This document shows positions 23,051-35,841 of a DNA stretch of 64,000 bases, piece by piece. This DNA is from Combretum micranthum (taxonomy: Eukaryota; Streptophyta; Magnoliopsida; Myrtales; Combretaceae). The first letter of the stretch is position 1, and every line of letters begins with the position of its first letter. The notes beneath the pieces were generated by a model, which worked only from the letters and a program-made list of their open reading frames with translations, had not been told where the DNA came from and did no database searches. The position numbers were made by a program, and so were the translations under genes. Where the stretch lies: positions 248,001-312,000 of the forward strand of contig JAMXBD010000963.1 of assembly GCA_024138025.1 (NCBI GenBank), read 5' to 3'.

Positions 23051-25550
23051 TTTTCTACTCGAAAATTCTAGCTGCAAACATGCATTTTTCCAAGCCCAAA
23101 ACACCTTCCCTAGCCTCCCAACTTTAGCCTAACCTTAGTATATATATCTAGGCTTAAGTTAACTACAAAATCAACTCACAACTCTCATAAACTCACTTTG
23201 AAAATCTAGCTACAGTGGAGTTGTAAATAGCCCTTCAAACCTTTGATATTCCTTCACTTGGGCAGCTTTGAAGACCCTTTAGAATAGAGCATAACCTCTG
23301 TTTTTCTCCCTATATATTATCCAAATATCAAACACATCAAGATCACCAATTCCCTCCTTCAAACAACATCAAAAGCCAATCCAAATAGCCTTTGGTTTTG
23401 TTAGAACCAAGCTGAAACTCAAGCTCAATAAGGTAAGAAAACTTAGTTAAAGTAGTTAACTTCTAATATAGCTAGAAACTCACTATCCAACCTTTGATAT
23501 AGGTTTAGTTCTTGTTAAGGAAGGGAGTTAGGAATCCTTTTTCCACATCAAACCAAGGTAACTCCTAACCTAGCATTAAATTCTTGTTTTATTTATGTGC
23601 AGATATTAGGTTGAAATGAGTAGTATTAGAGAAAGGTTATGTGTTTGGGAGAAGTGGTTATTCCATTGATGAATTCAACTAGATGAATTATTCTTATATT
23701 AGAAATGCTTAGATGTTGATGGCTAAGGAGAACATCAACATAGGAATTTCATAAACTTAAATATAGTAAATCCGGATCTAGGAATGAAGCCAAAACAATG
23801 CTCAAATTTCAACTAAACTAGCTTAAATTCATGTTTAATGCCCTAGGACCTTGTATGAATATAAAACGTGATAAAACAAGCCTTAAAAGCATGATTAGGA
23901 GTTCTACATTACAAGAAAAATAATATGAACAATTCATGGGAGTTACACATGTTTATAATTTCATAAGATATGAATGGGCTAAGGAAATGGATAAAATGTT
24001 AGATAGTGAAATAAGATCCTCTAAATAATACAAATTCTAAATAAAAAAAAGCAGATAAGGTTGATAGACAAAGTAAATTAAATAAAAGATTACTACTAAC
24101 AAGGACATTAAATAATGTAAGACTTGAATAGAAAATTAATAGAAAAATTTAATTAAGTTCATCTTTGATATAAAAATGAATGATAATTTAAATCAAAATA
24201 AATTTGATGAAACTAAATATTAAATGATAAATACCCTTTTTCTATAGAATCATTACCTTAGGAAACCAATATAAGCAATAGAAATTATATCAAATATCAA
24301 TATAGGACACTTAGGTACTCATAGGAAAATAATATTCTATTTATAAGTATTATTGATGAATATTTTCATCTCGATAGGTAATTTTGACACTGTTGAGAAC
24401 TTTTCGATCGATTATACGATTGAACAATATGAGCAAGTGAGTAACTTAGACTTATTACATTATTTGTGTTTGTAGTTTAGCTGCATTATAAAAAAAGCTA
24501 ATAATAATGAATTCGTGTTATATATGGGTTAAGGGCATTGCTTGCTAATTGAATTACTTGGTTGCTAAACATTACTAAATAAAAGTGATAATAGAATGCT
24601 TGTGAATCTGCTGTATGGATAGCATGTTGATTGTCTGTATGAAGCTTGAGCACTTTTAAATCAGACTAAAACTATTGGTACCACAAAATAAAATAAACAT
24701 GCATTGCATAAATTGCATATATTGCATTATAATTATGTGATAGTCTACTACGTGTTAGAATTTCGATTCTCTGGTAATGCTTGGTTTTCTAGGCAAGAGG
24801 CTATTAGTTTTACTTAAGATTACCTTTGTTCTGTTTGTTCCATGGGAACTAACTGGTAATGAAGGACGCCGCCCATGATATCGCTGTGACATGTCTAACA
24901 CTTAGTGGAGTTTCTAAGGCTTAAAAGAGGAAGTGCGTGCTTAAAACAAAAGTAACATAAAGAGATAACTACTGTAAGGATTGTGGCTTTCTTGTTACTT
25001 AGTTTCTCCTGGGTAGGTGATTCATAGATTGGTTTTCCTTCAACCGCAATGAGAGGGCATAAATCTCCATCTCGTTTGAATTCTAGAATGTATAAGCTTG
25101 TAATTGATCATATGCTTGAATGTTGCATTACATATGTTTGATAATAACTTGCTTGTTGTGTGATATGTTCTGGTTATTCACAGAGCTTGTGGTTTATGCT
25201 CACACTCTTACAGTCCTTACAGGTTAACTCTTCGACCTTGGTTTGTTGCTTCCAAGAGCTTAGCACCGGTAAGGTTTAAAGCTGGAGAATTCTCGGGATA
25301 AGTTAAATAGTATTACCTAGTTATATATTAGATGACATTAGAATGTTGTTTCTAATATTTGGGAACTTCAGTTATATATCATGATCTGTAATATTTTATT
25401 ATTCAATGCAACCGAAAAGGTCCTGTTTTGTTAAACCTATGTCATTTTCTAAGGTAGATCTAGTAATAATATGTGTATGTGATATTGTTTGGGTCATCAG
25501 ACTGTATTATAATATACGTGTTACTATTAGAGTACCTTTGAGGCGTGACA
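23051..25550 (+). mobile_element. Family-A LTR A3, 5'-truncated
   Basis: The right terminus GAGGCGTGACA at 25550 is intact. The left part (about 1.6 kb of a 4.1-kb element) is missing at the junction with Athila pol. It is the reverse-oriented counterpart of A2, as shown by matching blocks at 23096-23160 versus 43560-43640. Leader donor-like sites include CAATAAG|GTAAGAAAAC near 23430. An acceptor-like CCTTACAG|GTTAACTC lies near 25217. Confidence 0.85.
24378..24436 (+). other. Mini-exon of A3 (decayed copy)
   Basis: After the acceptor-like CTCGATAG the frame gives NFDTVENFSIDY, then diverges, and ends before AGCAA|GTGAGTAAC. It is 59 bp against 60 in A1 and A2; a one-base loss shifts the last residues. 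Confidence 0.5.
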
Positions 25551-25559
25551 GAATTAAGT

Positions 25560-27235
25560 AGGGGTTGAATAGATAGGTATTTATATCCTTCTATCTATCT
25601 ATAATATTAAAGCAAAAGCACATTTGGTTTATTTAATGTAAATATTTTTAATGCAAATGTTTTTAATATAATATTTTTAGCATATAGGCATAAAATATTT
25701 TTAGTATCCTTAAAATCATGAAATTAAATAGTGTTTGAATAGAATTGAATAGGAATTGAATAGACATAGTTTTTTTCCTTTTTTAGTATATGGGCATAAA
25801 ATATTTTTGGCATCCTTCAAATCAGGATTTGAATAGAGTAAAATAGGGTTGACTAAACATAGTTATATATACTATTAAAGCAAAAGTATATGCTTTGATG
25901 TCTTTAATGTAAATATTTTTAGAGTGAATATTTTTAATATAATGTTTTTAGCATATAGGCATAAAATATTTTTGATATTCCTGAAATCATGAAATTAAAT
26001 ATGGATTGAATAAAATTAAATAGGGGTTAAATAGATATAGTTTTTTCATTTTTTAGCATATGAGCGTAAAATATTTTTGGTATTCCTGAAATCACTTATA
26101 CTATTAAAGCAAAAGCATCTGCTTTGGTGTTTTTAGCGTAAATATTTTTAGTGTAAATGTTTTTAATATAATTTTTTTAGCATATGACATAAAATATTTT
26201 TGGTATCCTTAAAATTATGAAATTAAATAGGATTTGAATTGAATTAAATAGAGGTTCAATAGACATCGTTATACTATTAAAAGAAAAGCACCTACTTTAG
26301 TGTAAATTTTTTTTAAATATATTATTTTTAGCATATAGGCGTAAAATATTTTTGGTATCTATGAAATCATGAAATTAATTAGGGTTTGAATAGAATTAAA
26401 TATGAGTTGAATAGACAGTCTTTTCCTTTTTTAGCATACGAGCATAAAATATTTTTGGTAAACCTGAAATGATCTATACTATTAAAGCAAAAGCATTTGC
26501 TTGCTTTAGTGTAAATATTTTTAATGTAAATGTCTTTAATATAATGTTTTTATCATATGGGCGTAAAATATTTTTGGTATCCATGAATTCATGAAATTAA
26601 ATAGGGTTTGAATAGAATTAAATAAGGATTGAATAGATATAGTCTTTTCCTTTTTTAGCATATGGCGTAAAATATTTTTGGTATCCTTGAAATCATGAAA
26701 TTAAACAGGTTTGAATAGTAGTTATACTATTAAAGCAAAACCTGCTTTGATGTCTTTAATGTAAATATTTTTAGATAAATGTTTTGGATATATTGTTTTT
26801 AGCATATTTCGTATCTCTAAAATCATGAAATTAAATGGGGTTTGAATAAAATTAAACAGGGGTTGAATATATATAGTCTTTTCCTGTTTTAGCATATGTA
26901 GGTAAAATATTTGTGGTATCCCTAAAATTATGAAATTAAATAGGTTTGAATAGAATTAAATAATGGTTGAATAGACATAGTTTTTTCCTTTTATATACTG
27001 ATCTAGTAAATGTGTTTGATGTAAATATTTTTAGTGTAAATGTTTTTTATGTTGTAACTGCATAGCAGTTACCCAACATGAGAAGTTATCTGTGGAAAAT
27101 ACAATTATAATTATGATTTATAATTAATTTCCTAATTTCTAGAATTAAGGTTGTCCTCTTTTAACTTGTCAAAACAATATATCTATTTAATTTATATATG
27201 TTGAGTTGTTTTATTTGCACACGCATCGTGGGTGC
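25560..27235 (+). repeat. Tandem array of Helitron-like terminal units
   Basis: Units starting TATACTATTAAAGCAAAAGC-like recur near 25599, 25868, 26098, 26272, 26473 and 26724, at 174-274 bp spacing. Each carries TTTTTAGCATAT.GGCGTAAAATATTT-type and GAAATTAAATAGGGTTTG-type blocks, and some carry an extra half-unit. The unit start resembles 5' ends of plant Helitrons. A hairpin-like ACGCATCGTGGGTGCGT at about 27222-27238 resembles a Helitron 3' end, but no CTRR was found in the expected place, so the class remains tentative. Confidence 0.6.
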
Positions 27236-27239
27236 GTTG

Positions 27240-29761
27240 TCTTTTTTTTTTTTTAATTTAAGGACAAAATGTTAAATGAACATAAAATCACTTATTTGTA
27301 AAGATATACAAGAATTTAAATACAGGGTTAAAAAAAAAAAAAACCTAACTTACAATTCTAGTTACATGAGCAATTCTCATTTCAAGTTTAATATCAATAT
27401 ACTATAAATTTTGTAATATCTATGATGGTGGGAAAATAAATAATATTCTCTTGATGGTCCCCCCCTCTTCCCTAATAGCCTTATTTCTACAAATTTATTT
27501 GCACTCCCAGACGAAAAGGGGTCTCTTTATAATGAACCTATAACTTGCAAAACGACGCTACTATGTCGACAAAAGGCTTACAAAGTCTGTTTAAAAAAAT
27601 TTCCACCTCCATAACTATGAATTATCCTTACAAAAAAGCAAATTAATACTGTTGCACAAATTATTACACCTGATGTGTTAATGCAGAGGCTTTGATGAAT
27701 GAGGAATAATTGATACGATACGACCAAATAGAAATGGACAACGCTTCTGAACCAGCCCAAACCAGAATCGAAATTACTAGTTTCAATTTTGAAAAATGAA
27801 GAATCGAAATCCGAACAGAGGAGCGGTTCTTGTGGAATCACTGGTTTCAGTTTTAGAATCAGGGAACCGCTATGGTTAAATTTATTTTTTTAGGAAAGTA
27901 ATTTAAGACGTTGTATCCCTATCTTACTATGTTAGATTAAATTTCAAAAAATTTGTACTCGTATCATACCTTATGACTCTTAATACCCACTTGGACTCTA
28001 CTCAGTGGATAAAGTATGGTGTATACCTTCTAAAATAGGTTTATTAGCTCACCCTTAGTAGGAGGTGACCCAGCTACTATTGAGGCAGTGTAGCTTTGCC
28101 TAACCGTATGAGACTTATCCAAGATACTTTTGAAGTCAACCATGGATCCAAGTAGATTGACTCATGGTCTAAATAGCTTAATCCAAGGTCAACTATGGAG
28201 TAGAAATGTCTAAGCTTAGGGAGCCTCTAGCTAAACTTGGTGATCAATAAGTACAAATTTTAAATTACAAATCACCAAATGCACAAATACATAACAATTC
28301 TAAATATTATAATGATCCTAGTTTCATATAGTAAATTATGGCACAACTCAGACACTTTTCAATTTCATGAATTCGAACAAGTAATGAATGTAAAGCTAAA
28401 GTCTTATATTAGGTTGGGATATGTGACTATGCTACTCAATTAAAAAACTCAAATTTGTGGAGAAAATGAGAGGGGTAAATATGAACTAGAGAAAGAGGTG
28501 ACCGGTGGGATCCTAAATTATTTAGCATAAAAGATAAGAGTTATGAGGGATAGACCTTATCAACACACTGCACGAAATAATATCTTATTGCCATTATTTA
28601 AAGGAAAAAATGTTAAGTTAACATGTGTTTTCATTATCAGACATGTTTGAAAGAAAAAAATTACATGGATATAAATATGTAATGTGCGCGTTTAAAATAT
28701 GAAAAAACGGAGTGCAGTGTATGTTAAGAGAAAAATTATTGAGTCTATGTATATAAACACACCTGATGTATAATTATAATAATATTTTGATATGTATATA
28801 TAAAAGTGGGCTTCTATCCATTATCTAAATATACTATATATGAGTTAAAATTTTATTTAATGTATACATAAAATATATATAATACAAATGAGTAATAATC
28901 AATAGTTCTTTTACTATTGAAAATATGAATTATCATAAGAGATGAGAAAAATTTCCAAAACCACACAATGATTTGCTATTTTAAATTTCTCATAAATAAA
29001 GTGGAAAACATAATGTATTGAAAGATAAAAAACTATATATTAAAGTAATAGATTATCCTTCTCTACTTTTCACAAGAAAGGAGATGTACTTTCAATTTAG
29101 AGATAACTCAAGAAACTTCTTGATAAAAGGTGGGTCTATTTGTTTCATCATATTCTAGTTATTTTAATATCATATTTTTACTTTTTTCAAATACATATTT
29201 GTCAAGAAATAAATACCAATAAAAAATGACGGTTTACTAAAAAACAAACTAAACAGATGTGATATAAATAAGTTACAGATACGGATCTAATGCAGATACC
29301 ATAGAGATAAAAATAAGACAATCCAAATAGACCTTAAATTATAAGAAATGTGACATTAAAACCATAACACTACCAAATTGGAAAGTTTCTTTATTCATTA
29401 TAAAAATATAGGTACCTTTGGAACATCTACCAAATGTGCACCTTATAGGAAATTATGACTAGATTACATTAGTTATGTTAAAAATAATTTTAATAGTGTT
29501 ATTGACTATACAATATGGTAACCATAACACTACAAAAGCATGGGGAGAAGAGAAAAAAAAAAAATACTTCAAAAACCCTGTCCATTAAATCAAGTTTTAA
29601 TCATTGATGATATGAAATTTAAGATTTACATTACTCTTTTTTAGCTTCTATTATAACATTAGCCCATCGCCTAGTTTGACTAAGCTCAGCTTAGAGACAA
29701 CTTTCTTTTCCTTCTTGTTCAAGTGAATAACACATGTTAATTTTGTTTTTTTTTTTTTTGG
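27240..29761. other. Intergenic DNA; decayed hAT fragment, no gene seen
   Basis: Apart from a degraded copy of the hAT element at about 27900-28065 (TACTCGTA..ACCTTATGACTCTTAATACCCA and a final AGCTCACCCT), no gene or clear repeat is recognised. The sequence is AT-rich with short ORFs only. Confidence 0.5.
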
Positions 29762-29769
29762 CCTTGAAT

Positions 29770-30685
29770 TAGGGGTGAGCGAATACTGAATGGATAGAGT
29801 ATGAAATATTACCCTTAACCTATCCTGTAAGGGACAAGGTATTGAATTTCAAATCTGGAACCTATCTTGTGGTTCCTTGTACTCACTTTATACCTTGTAC
29901 CTTATAAATCCTACAGGGTATCTTGTGAAACCCGTAATTTTTTTTTTTTACAAAATCTCTATATTTTTTCTTTCTTTTTAAAACATCAAGTATATAGTTT
30001 TTGATATCAAGTATATAGTTTTTTATATGTTTTAATATAATATGTAATACTATCCTATTTGCCTACATTCAATATAAACAACATGTAGAAAAAAATTAAA
30101 AAAGTAATTTGTTAATTTCACAAATTTCATAATATATAGAATCTATTTATGTGTGAAATTTGAAACCTACAACAAATACTTATGGAACCTATTTACGTGA
30201 TATTAAACAAAATTATAAAACTTGCACATAATTCCAAATTAACTTTGGAACTACTTTTATATATTTTTAGTATACAAACATAGTTCTTTTAAAATAAAAA
30301 TAATAAGTCATTCTAAAATAAAATTATATAAATCCTTCTATAATAAAATTTTTGAAATATAGTGTACAAATAATAATATTGAATAAAGTGGTTACAAAAT
30401 AAAATATGGAATATCATTATTTATTATATATTAATATAATTATATAATATTTAATAGAGTGGATACATGATAACCTAGAACTTATATCTTATATAGTATA
30501 GTACAGGTTTCAGGGTAGGTACAAGGTCTGAAGACCTCACACCCGTACCCTACCCTATGAAAATAGATTCTAAAAAATTGATACTCGTACCCTACTTTAT
30601 GGCTCTTAATACCCAGTCAGATCCTACCTAGTTGAGCAGGATCTGGGTGGGTACCCTGTACGATAGGATTACTCGCTCACCCCTA
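29770..30685. mobile_element. Non-autonomous hAT element, 916 bp, with target duplication
   Basis: The terminal inverted repeats are TAGGGGTGAGCGAATA and the complement of TACTCGCTCACCCCTA, one mismatch in 16. Flanking 8-bp repeats are CCTTGAAT (29762-29769) and CATTGAAT (30686-30693), 7 of 8 matching. Repeat type and 8-bp duplication fit the hAT superfamily. No transposase frame is present. Confidence 0.85.
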
Positions 30686-30693
30686 CATTGAAT

Positions 30694-31050
30694 TATTAAG
30701 TACTTTAATCCTTTTTATGTTTAAGATTAAACATTTATAACTCAAAGGTTTTAAGAAAAAGTTAGGTGTAGACTCTTATTTTACGATTCCATCTTTGATT
30801 TCATTCATTTTTATTAATTTTAAGTATTTCATTATTTTATATAAGGAAAGAATAATAAAATAGAGTTTAGCAAAATAATTTTTCATAATTTAGATCTAAA
30901 TACCTATTTTCAAAGAGAAATAAATTAATTGCAAACAAAACAAATGTAAGGAAATACTTCCCAACATCATTCCTTCCTTTACGATATTTTATCTAATTTG
31001 CTTTGTTTATAAATGGAAAAAATATACAATACAAACTTAGTTTGAGGGAT
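30694..31050. other. 3' flank of the IQD gene
   Basis: AT-rich, no further gene seen; expected to hold the gene's 3' untranslated region and polyadenylation site (minus strand). Confidence 0.4.
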
Positions 31051-32440
31051 TTAAATATGTTTTTTGCCACAGTCATTGCCGCCTTCGAGCCTTTGCTTTG
31101 GGGTGCTATGATACTTCATTTTAGCTCTAAATGATTGAGTAGTTGCCATATAGTTTGGGAAATCAGAAGAAGAGTGATAAGACCTTAAGCAACGCACACT
31201 CCTAGCCGAGGTAGTAGGGGTGGCAATTGTGCCATTGGACCGAAATGAACTAGTCAAAAGCAGGGTTTTTTGTGCAATTGAGAACCGGCATTTGTCTTGG
31301 GAAAGCTGGCAATGGGGGGTTGAGAATACAGAGGCAACGGGAGACGAAAATGGTGAGGACATTGTGTTTGACAATGGTACATTTTTTGTTCGGCACGATT
31401 CGGACCGAGGCTTGAATGTATTGATCTCAACAATCTTATGACCATCATCATAGGAATTCATAGGATTTTCATAAGTAGCAGACAACCTCTTGTTGTGAAA
31501 TTCACTTCTTCTTTTGTCAAACTGTACCTAAACAAAATTTTGAGAGATAAATACCACATTAATAAAAAAAAAAAAATTTAAACATTTGAAAGCTATCAAC
31601 ATTTTGACAATTTGATTCCTTACAATTGATCTTCGAGGTCGATTTTTGATATGATAAATGTTCTCTTTATCGATGGAGCACTGCGCTTGCTGAGACCGGA
31701 CTGCAGTCTGGGCTCTTATGAGAGTCTGCATGCTGTGATGGGTTGCAGTTGCTTGTTTCCTAACAAGATAGCCCCTAACAAGTGCTTGAATCTTAACTAG
31801 TCCCTTCAGTGTTCGTAGGGCCTTTCGAGCCTATAATCGAATTGAACCAAACCAAAATAATAAGTTTAAATATAAAATCCTAAAAATATTGTAACTTAGA
31901 TAAAAAAAATCTAGTAACCAGTGACAAACGAAAAAATTTAAAAATTTTAATGGATTTGGATTCACGACACTTTTTCAAATATATAATTAATAGTTGACTC
32001 AATTTGTTGCTTACCAAAAAGCCCTTGAAAATAGTTTGAATCTTCACAGCAGCCCACCTGTCCGTACCACCACCAAATAGAGCTAGGCCTCTCCCCTGGC
32101 TGTTAAGTTGAACTGTAGTCGCTGCCATCCGTGCCGCTGCAACAGTAGCATCTACTGCAGCTGTAGTGGCTGCAGCCACAAGAATAGCGTTTTTGTTTTG
32201 CTCCTTCTTCATCTCTAAAATATAGGTTTTGAGCGAAAAATCATAAGAGTTTGCGACGATTCTCGGGATGTTAATAGGGATGTCACTCAACATAGTGGAT
32301 GAGGAATCAAAGTCCTTGCTCGAATTCTTCCTCTCTTTCTTGTCAACATTCGAAACCAAATTCAAATCGTTAGAAGCATCCTTGTTCTTCTCCTTCTTCA
32401 TCCCAAATAAGCCCTCAAACCATCTTTTAACCTGCCCCAT
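31051..32440 (-). CDS. IQ67-domain (IQD) calmodulin-binding protein, three exons, 369 aa
   Basis: Coding exons are 32440-32015 (142 codons), 31830-31624 (69 codons) and 31527-31051 (158 codons plus TAA). Both introns are phase 0 with GT...AG: TTTTTG|GTAAGC ... TTATAG|GCTCG, and ATT|GTAAGG ... GTTTAG|GTACAG. The start MGQVKRWFEGLFGMKK is a typical IQD N-terminus; an in-frame ATG 27 codons upstream lies at or above the expected transcription start. The IQ67 domain spans about residues 129-190: WAAVKIQTIFKGFL ends exactly at the first intron, then GLVKIQALVRGYLVRKQ and MQTLIRAQTAVRSQQ. The C-terminal DUF4005-type motif (PNYMATTQSFRAKMK) is at 335-349, followed by TPKQR. IQDs bind calmodulin and act as scaffolds at microtubules, plasma membrane or nucleus; the subgroup is not assigned. 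The frame is intact, with no sign of decay. Confidence 0.93.
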
Positions 32441-32539
32441 CCTTTTTTCTTTCTTGTTTTTTCTCTCCCTAAGAATTGGCAAAAAAGTTGAATATGATAT
32501 TGTGTTTTCACATGTATTCATCTCTTTACAAAGAAAGGG

Positions 32540-32547
32540 TTTATATT
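32540..32547 (-). promoter_or_regulatory. TATA box of the IQD gene
   Basis: AATATAAA on the minus strand, about 100 bp upstream of the chosen ATG. Transcription starting 25-35 bp downstream would begin at about 32510, just after the upstream ATG at 32521, which favours the MGQVK start. Confidence 0.45.
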
Positions 32548-33142
32548 AAGAAATAAATCAACAAGTAGGTCTAATTACAAGGAATCTTTTAATTACAATA
32601 AATTAGCATTAATTACAATAAATTAGCAAATCACCTATAATTACCAAATAAAGTGGTAGACTAAATCTCCTATAATTAAGCACAAATCATGTTAATAGGA
32701 AATTGTGTGTAAAAATGAGATTGAAAAGGAATCCAAATCTTAAAAAATTGGTGGGTAGATTTTGAAAAGGCCCATGCTTAAAGGTTCTGTCATAGAAAAA
32801 TAATTCAACGAGCCTTATACACCATTTATCTTGGTCGGATGAATGATTGGTAAGTAATAATATATTTAAAATAAATAATAAAAATGGTGCATAATATTTG
32901 TAAATATATTCATAAAATAATTTTATTAATAATTATATGTTACCGTGTATCGCATCCGATAAATCTTTTCTCCTGTTTCATTGGTTAAGTATCTAAAAAA
33001 ATTTTCTCTTGATATTAAGCGTACTAAGGATATATCCTTTGCTTATAGAAAAAAAAAAAAGAATTTTAGTAGATGTTACATGTATGGACTTGTGGCTTAT
33101 AACTGACTTTATTATTTTTAATACACATGAAAATAAAATGGC
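32548..33142. other. Upstream region of the IQD gene, no other gene seen
   Basis: AT-rich; a short direct repeat of AATTACAATAAATTAGCA occurs near 32590-32625. Nothing else recognised. Confidence 0.4.
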
Positions 33143-33253
33143 CACTACAAGAAATTCAATATATTGTGACAAATCATTTTTGACAATTGTGACAAATAAT
33201 ACTCTAATTATGACAAAATGAGAATTTGTCACAAAGAGCAAACTTGTGACAAA

Positions 33254-33285
<32 letters not shown>

Positions 33286-34011
33286 TTGTCACAACATATT
33301 AAACTAATGAAAATTTTGTGACAAAAAGGACTTTATCATAGTCTTTCATCATAAAACTTTTCCATCATATTTTTTGTGCCAATGTAAAAAACGTATTGTG
33401 ACAAAAACATTTCACCACTAAATTCTCTTGTCACTATGTATAATTATATATGATGTTTTCACAAGTTTTTTTGTCATGATATATACTATTTACTTTCACA
33501 AAATACATTTATCATTATAAGTAATATTATTTTAGCAATAGTGACAATTATATTTATTACTATATATTTATATATTTTTGCAATTATCATTTGAATATGA
33601 CAAAATGATATCATGATGAAATTAAGTTGGCCACCTTCAAAACGCTTTAACCGATTATGATAAATTAAGAATGATGAAAATAATGTATTTAATTCATCAA
33701 AACGGAAAATTATATGACACTTAAATTTATACCATATGTGAATTTTTAACAATAAAAAATTCCAAGAATAATCCTGTGACTATTTTTTTCATAACTAAAA
33801 TTTTCACAAAAAAAAATCATACCACAAAAAAATTTGGCTTTTAGTACTAGATATTGTAACCCAAAAAATTAATTATTCAAAAAATAGGTTATACAAGAGA
33901 TTAAACCATGACATATGTGTAATTCTTAAAAAATGTCTGATATATTTTCCCACTTATATGAAAGGTTATATTGAAATTTTTATATTTTAATATAAATATT
34001 TTATAGTAGTG
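33143..34011. mobile_element. Non-autonomous CACTA (En/Spm) element, about 870 bp
   Basis: The left end CACTACAAGAAATTCAAT is the standard plant CACTA terminus. The right end reads TTTTATAGTAGTG. Subterminal regions are rich in TTGTGACAAA and TTTGTCACAA in both orientations, as expected for transposase-binding repeats. No transposase frame is present. The 3-bp flanks (GGC and CCC) do not match, so the ends may be decayed. Confidence 0.8.
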
Positions 34012-35841
34012 CCCTGTACAAACATAAAGACTAGAGTAGAGATAAATGCTTCTCAATACAAGATAATCACTCCACAATCTATATCTATAATGGAATCTAT
34101 CAAAATTTTATATATATCTTCGTATATCGATATGTATCTATTCATATCCCTAATATTATACATATTCATATCTACGTCTTCTCTTTATTAAGTGACTAGA
34201 AGATTTTTCAACTCCACATAATATATGTCCCTTACTTGTGTGTGTCTTTTAATACTATATCTAAATTCATTGAAATAACCTAATAATATTTCATTAGAAT
34301 TTTTTTTTTCAAACTTATAAAAAATATATAGTTATTCTGAATGGTTAATAAAAAAAAAGTAAAAACACTGATTATGAGCAAATATGTACTGATATTATTA
34401 AGAGAACATATATGTATAACCATAACGCACACTTGTAATATATGTGTTAATTAAAATAAAAAAAATATTTTAAAATTTGATTTTAATCATTAGCTCTAAA
34501 ACAATTTTATAATTTGCAACCACATAAATTAGTTAATTTTAATAGTTAAGTTGTATTCTTCACAATCATATATTTAATTTCCAAAATATTATAGGAGTTT
34601 AAATATTAATATATGTTCATTATTTATATATATATATATTAATATGAGTACATAATATATCATATGATATTGCTAGTAATAAAAATTAATAATGCCACTA
34701 ATTTATGTGTATAAATAATATAAATTCCTTCTTTCATATAGTATATGAGAAACACAAGTATGAGTACGAAAATAGATAGGAGTTAAATATAAGAGTTGAG
34801 AATCTCAATTTCACCGAATTTAAAAGTCTTACTTTTTTCACTTGGAGGTAAATGTAATTACCACAATTCATAAAGTAACAAAGGAAAGAAATTAAAATAA
34901 AAAAACATTTAAATAATCTTGAAAAAAGAAAGTTGTTTTTTATTTTAAAGGGTAATTGAAGTAATAATTTTTAAAGGCTAATTAAAGTAATGGAAAATTC
35001 TATATCTCCGTATTGGTTTTAACGAGACCAGTTCCATCAAGTATTTAACTGATCATATTCATACCCATGGCATTACTAAAATACTTAATATATTAATAGT
35101 TATATATTTTCATGGCCTAACGATTTCATTGAGTTTCCCCTGAAGTAATAAGAAAGCTTTTGGGCATTTAAATGAAATTAAATATTTGCAAGTTCTTAAA
35201 AGACATTCTACTCAATATTTATATTATTGATGGAAACTAATGTTAAAAAATATTAAGACGTATTCTCAAAGGAAATGACATTAATGAAAATTAAGAATTA
35301 CAATATATTATTAATTAAGAATATGGCATCATATATCAATGATTTAAAATTTGATTTATTCTTGGAAAATGACATTAATGAGAGTCGAAATATATTATTG
35401 ATGACAACATATAAAATTATACTATATATAGAAGTAGCATTTTTAGTGTAAATGGTGGATTAAAGCAGTTAACTTTTATAATACTAAAGGAAAAAAAAAA
35501 AAACTAAAAACATGTATTTTAAAATTGAGAATCATAAATTATGTGAAATATTAATATATTCACTAGGAAAATTTGAATATTTTAAGAAAAGATACCAAAA
35601 ATTCATTATGTTAGCCTTAAATATAGATAACATGATCAATACCTTCTTTGTTTAATTTAACAAATACATTTATGAAGTACTACTATAGTTATACAATTAT
35701 TTTTTAAGCATTTTAATACTATTCATTCATTTTTTTATTATATTATCAATATGTGTGTAGTTTAATTTAATAATTAATAGATATTTTATATTTGATCATG
35801 TCATTGCATTTAGTTTTTGCACGTGAATTAAGCATTCTTCC
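34012..35841. other. Intergenic AT-rich DNA, no gene seen
   Basis: Only short AT-rich ORFs. A short stretch near 35425-35455 (TATACTATATATAGAAG ... TTTTTAGTGTAAATG) resembles the Helitron-like units at 25.6-27.2 kb. Confidence 0.45.

Noticed and set aside
27578..27841. 87-codon minus-strand ORF
   Set aside because: No recognisable domain; composition is like its surroundings, and it overlaps what may be a decayed hAT remnant.
31220..31441. Plus-strand ORF of 73 codons
   Set aside because: Antisense shadow of IQD exon 3.
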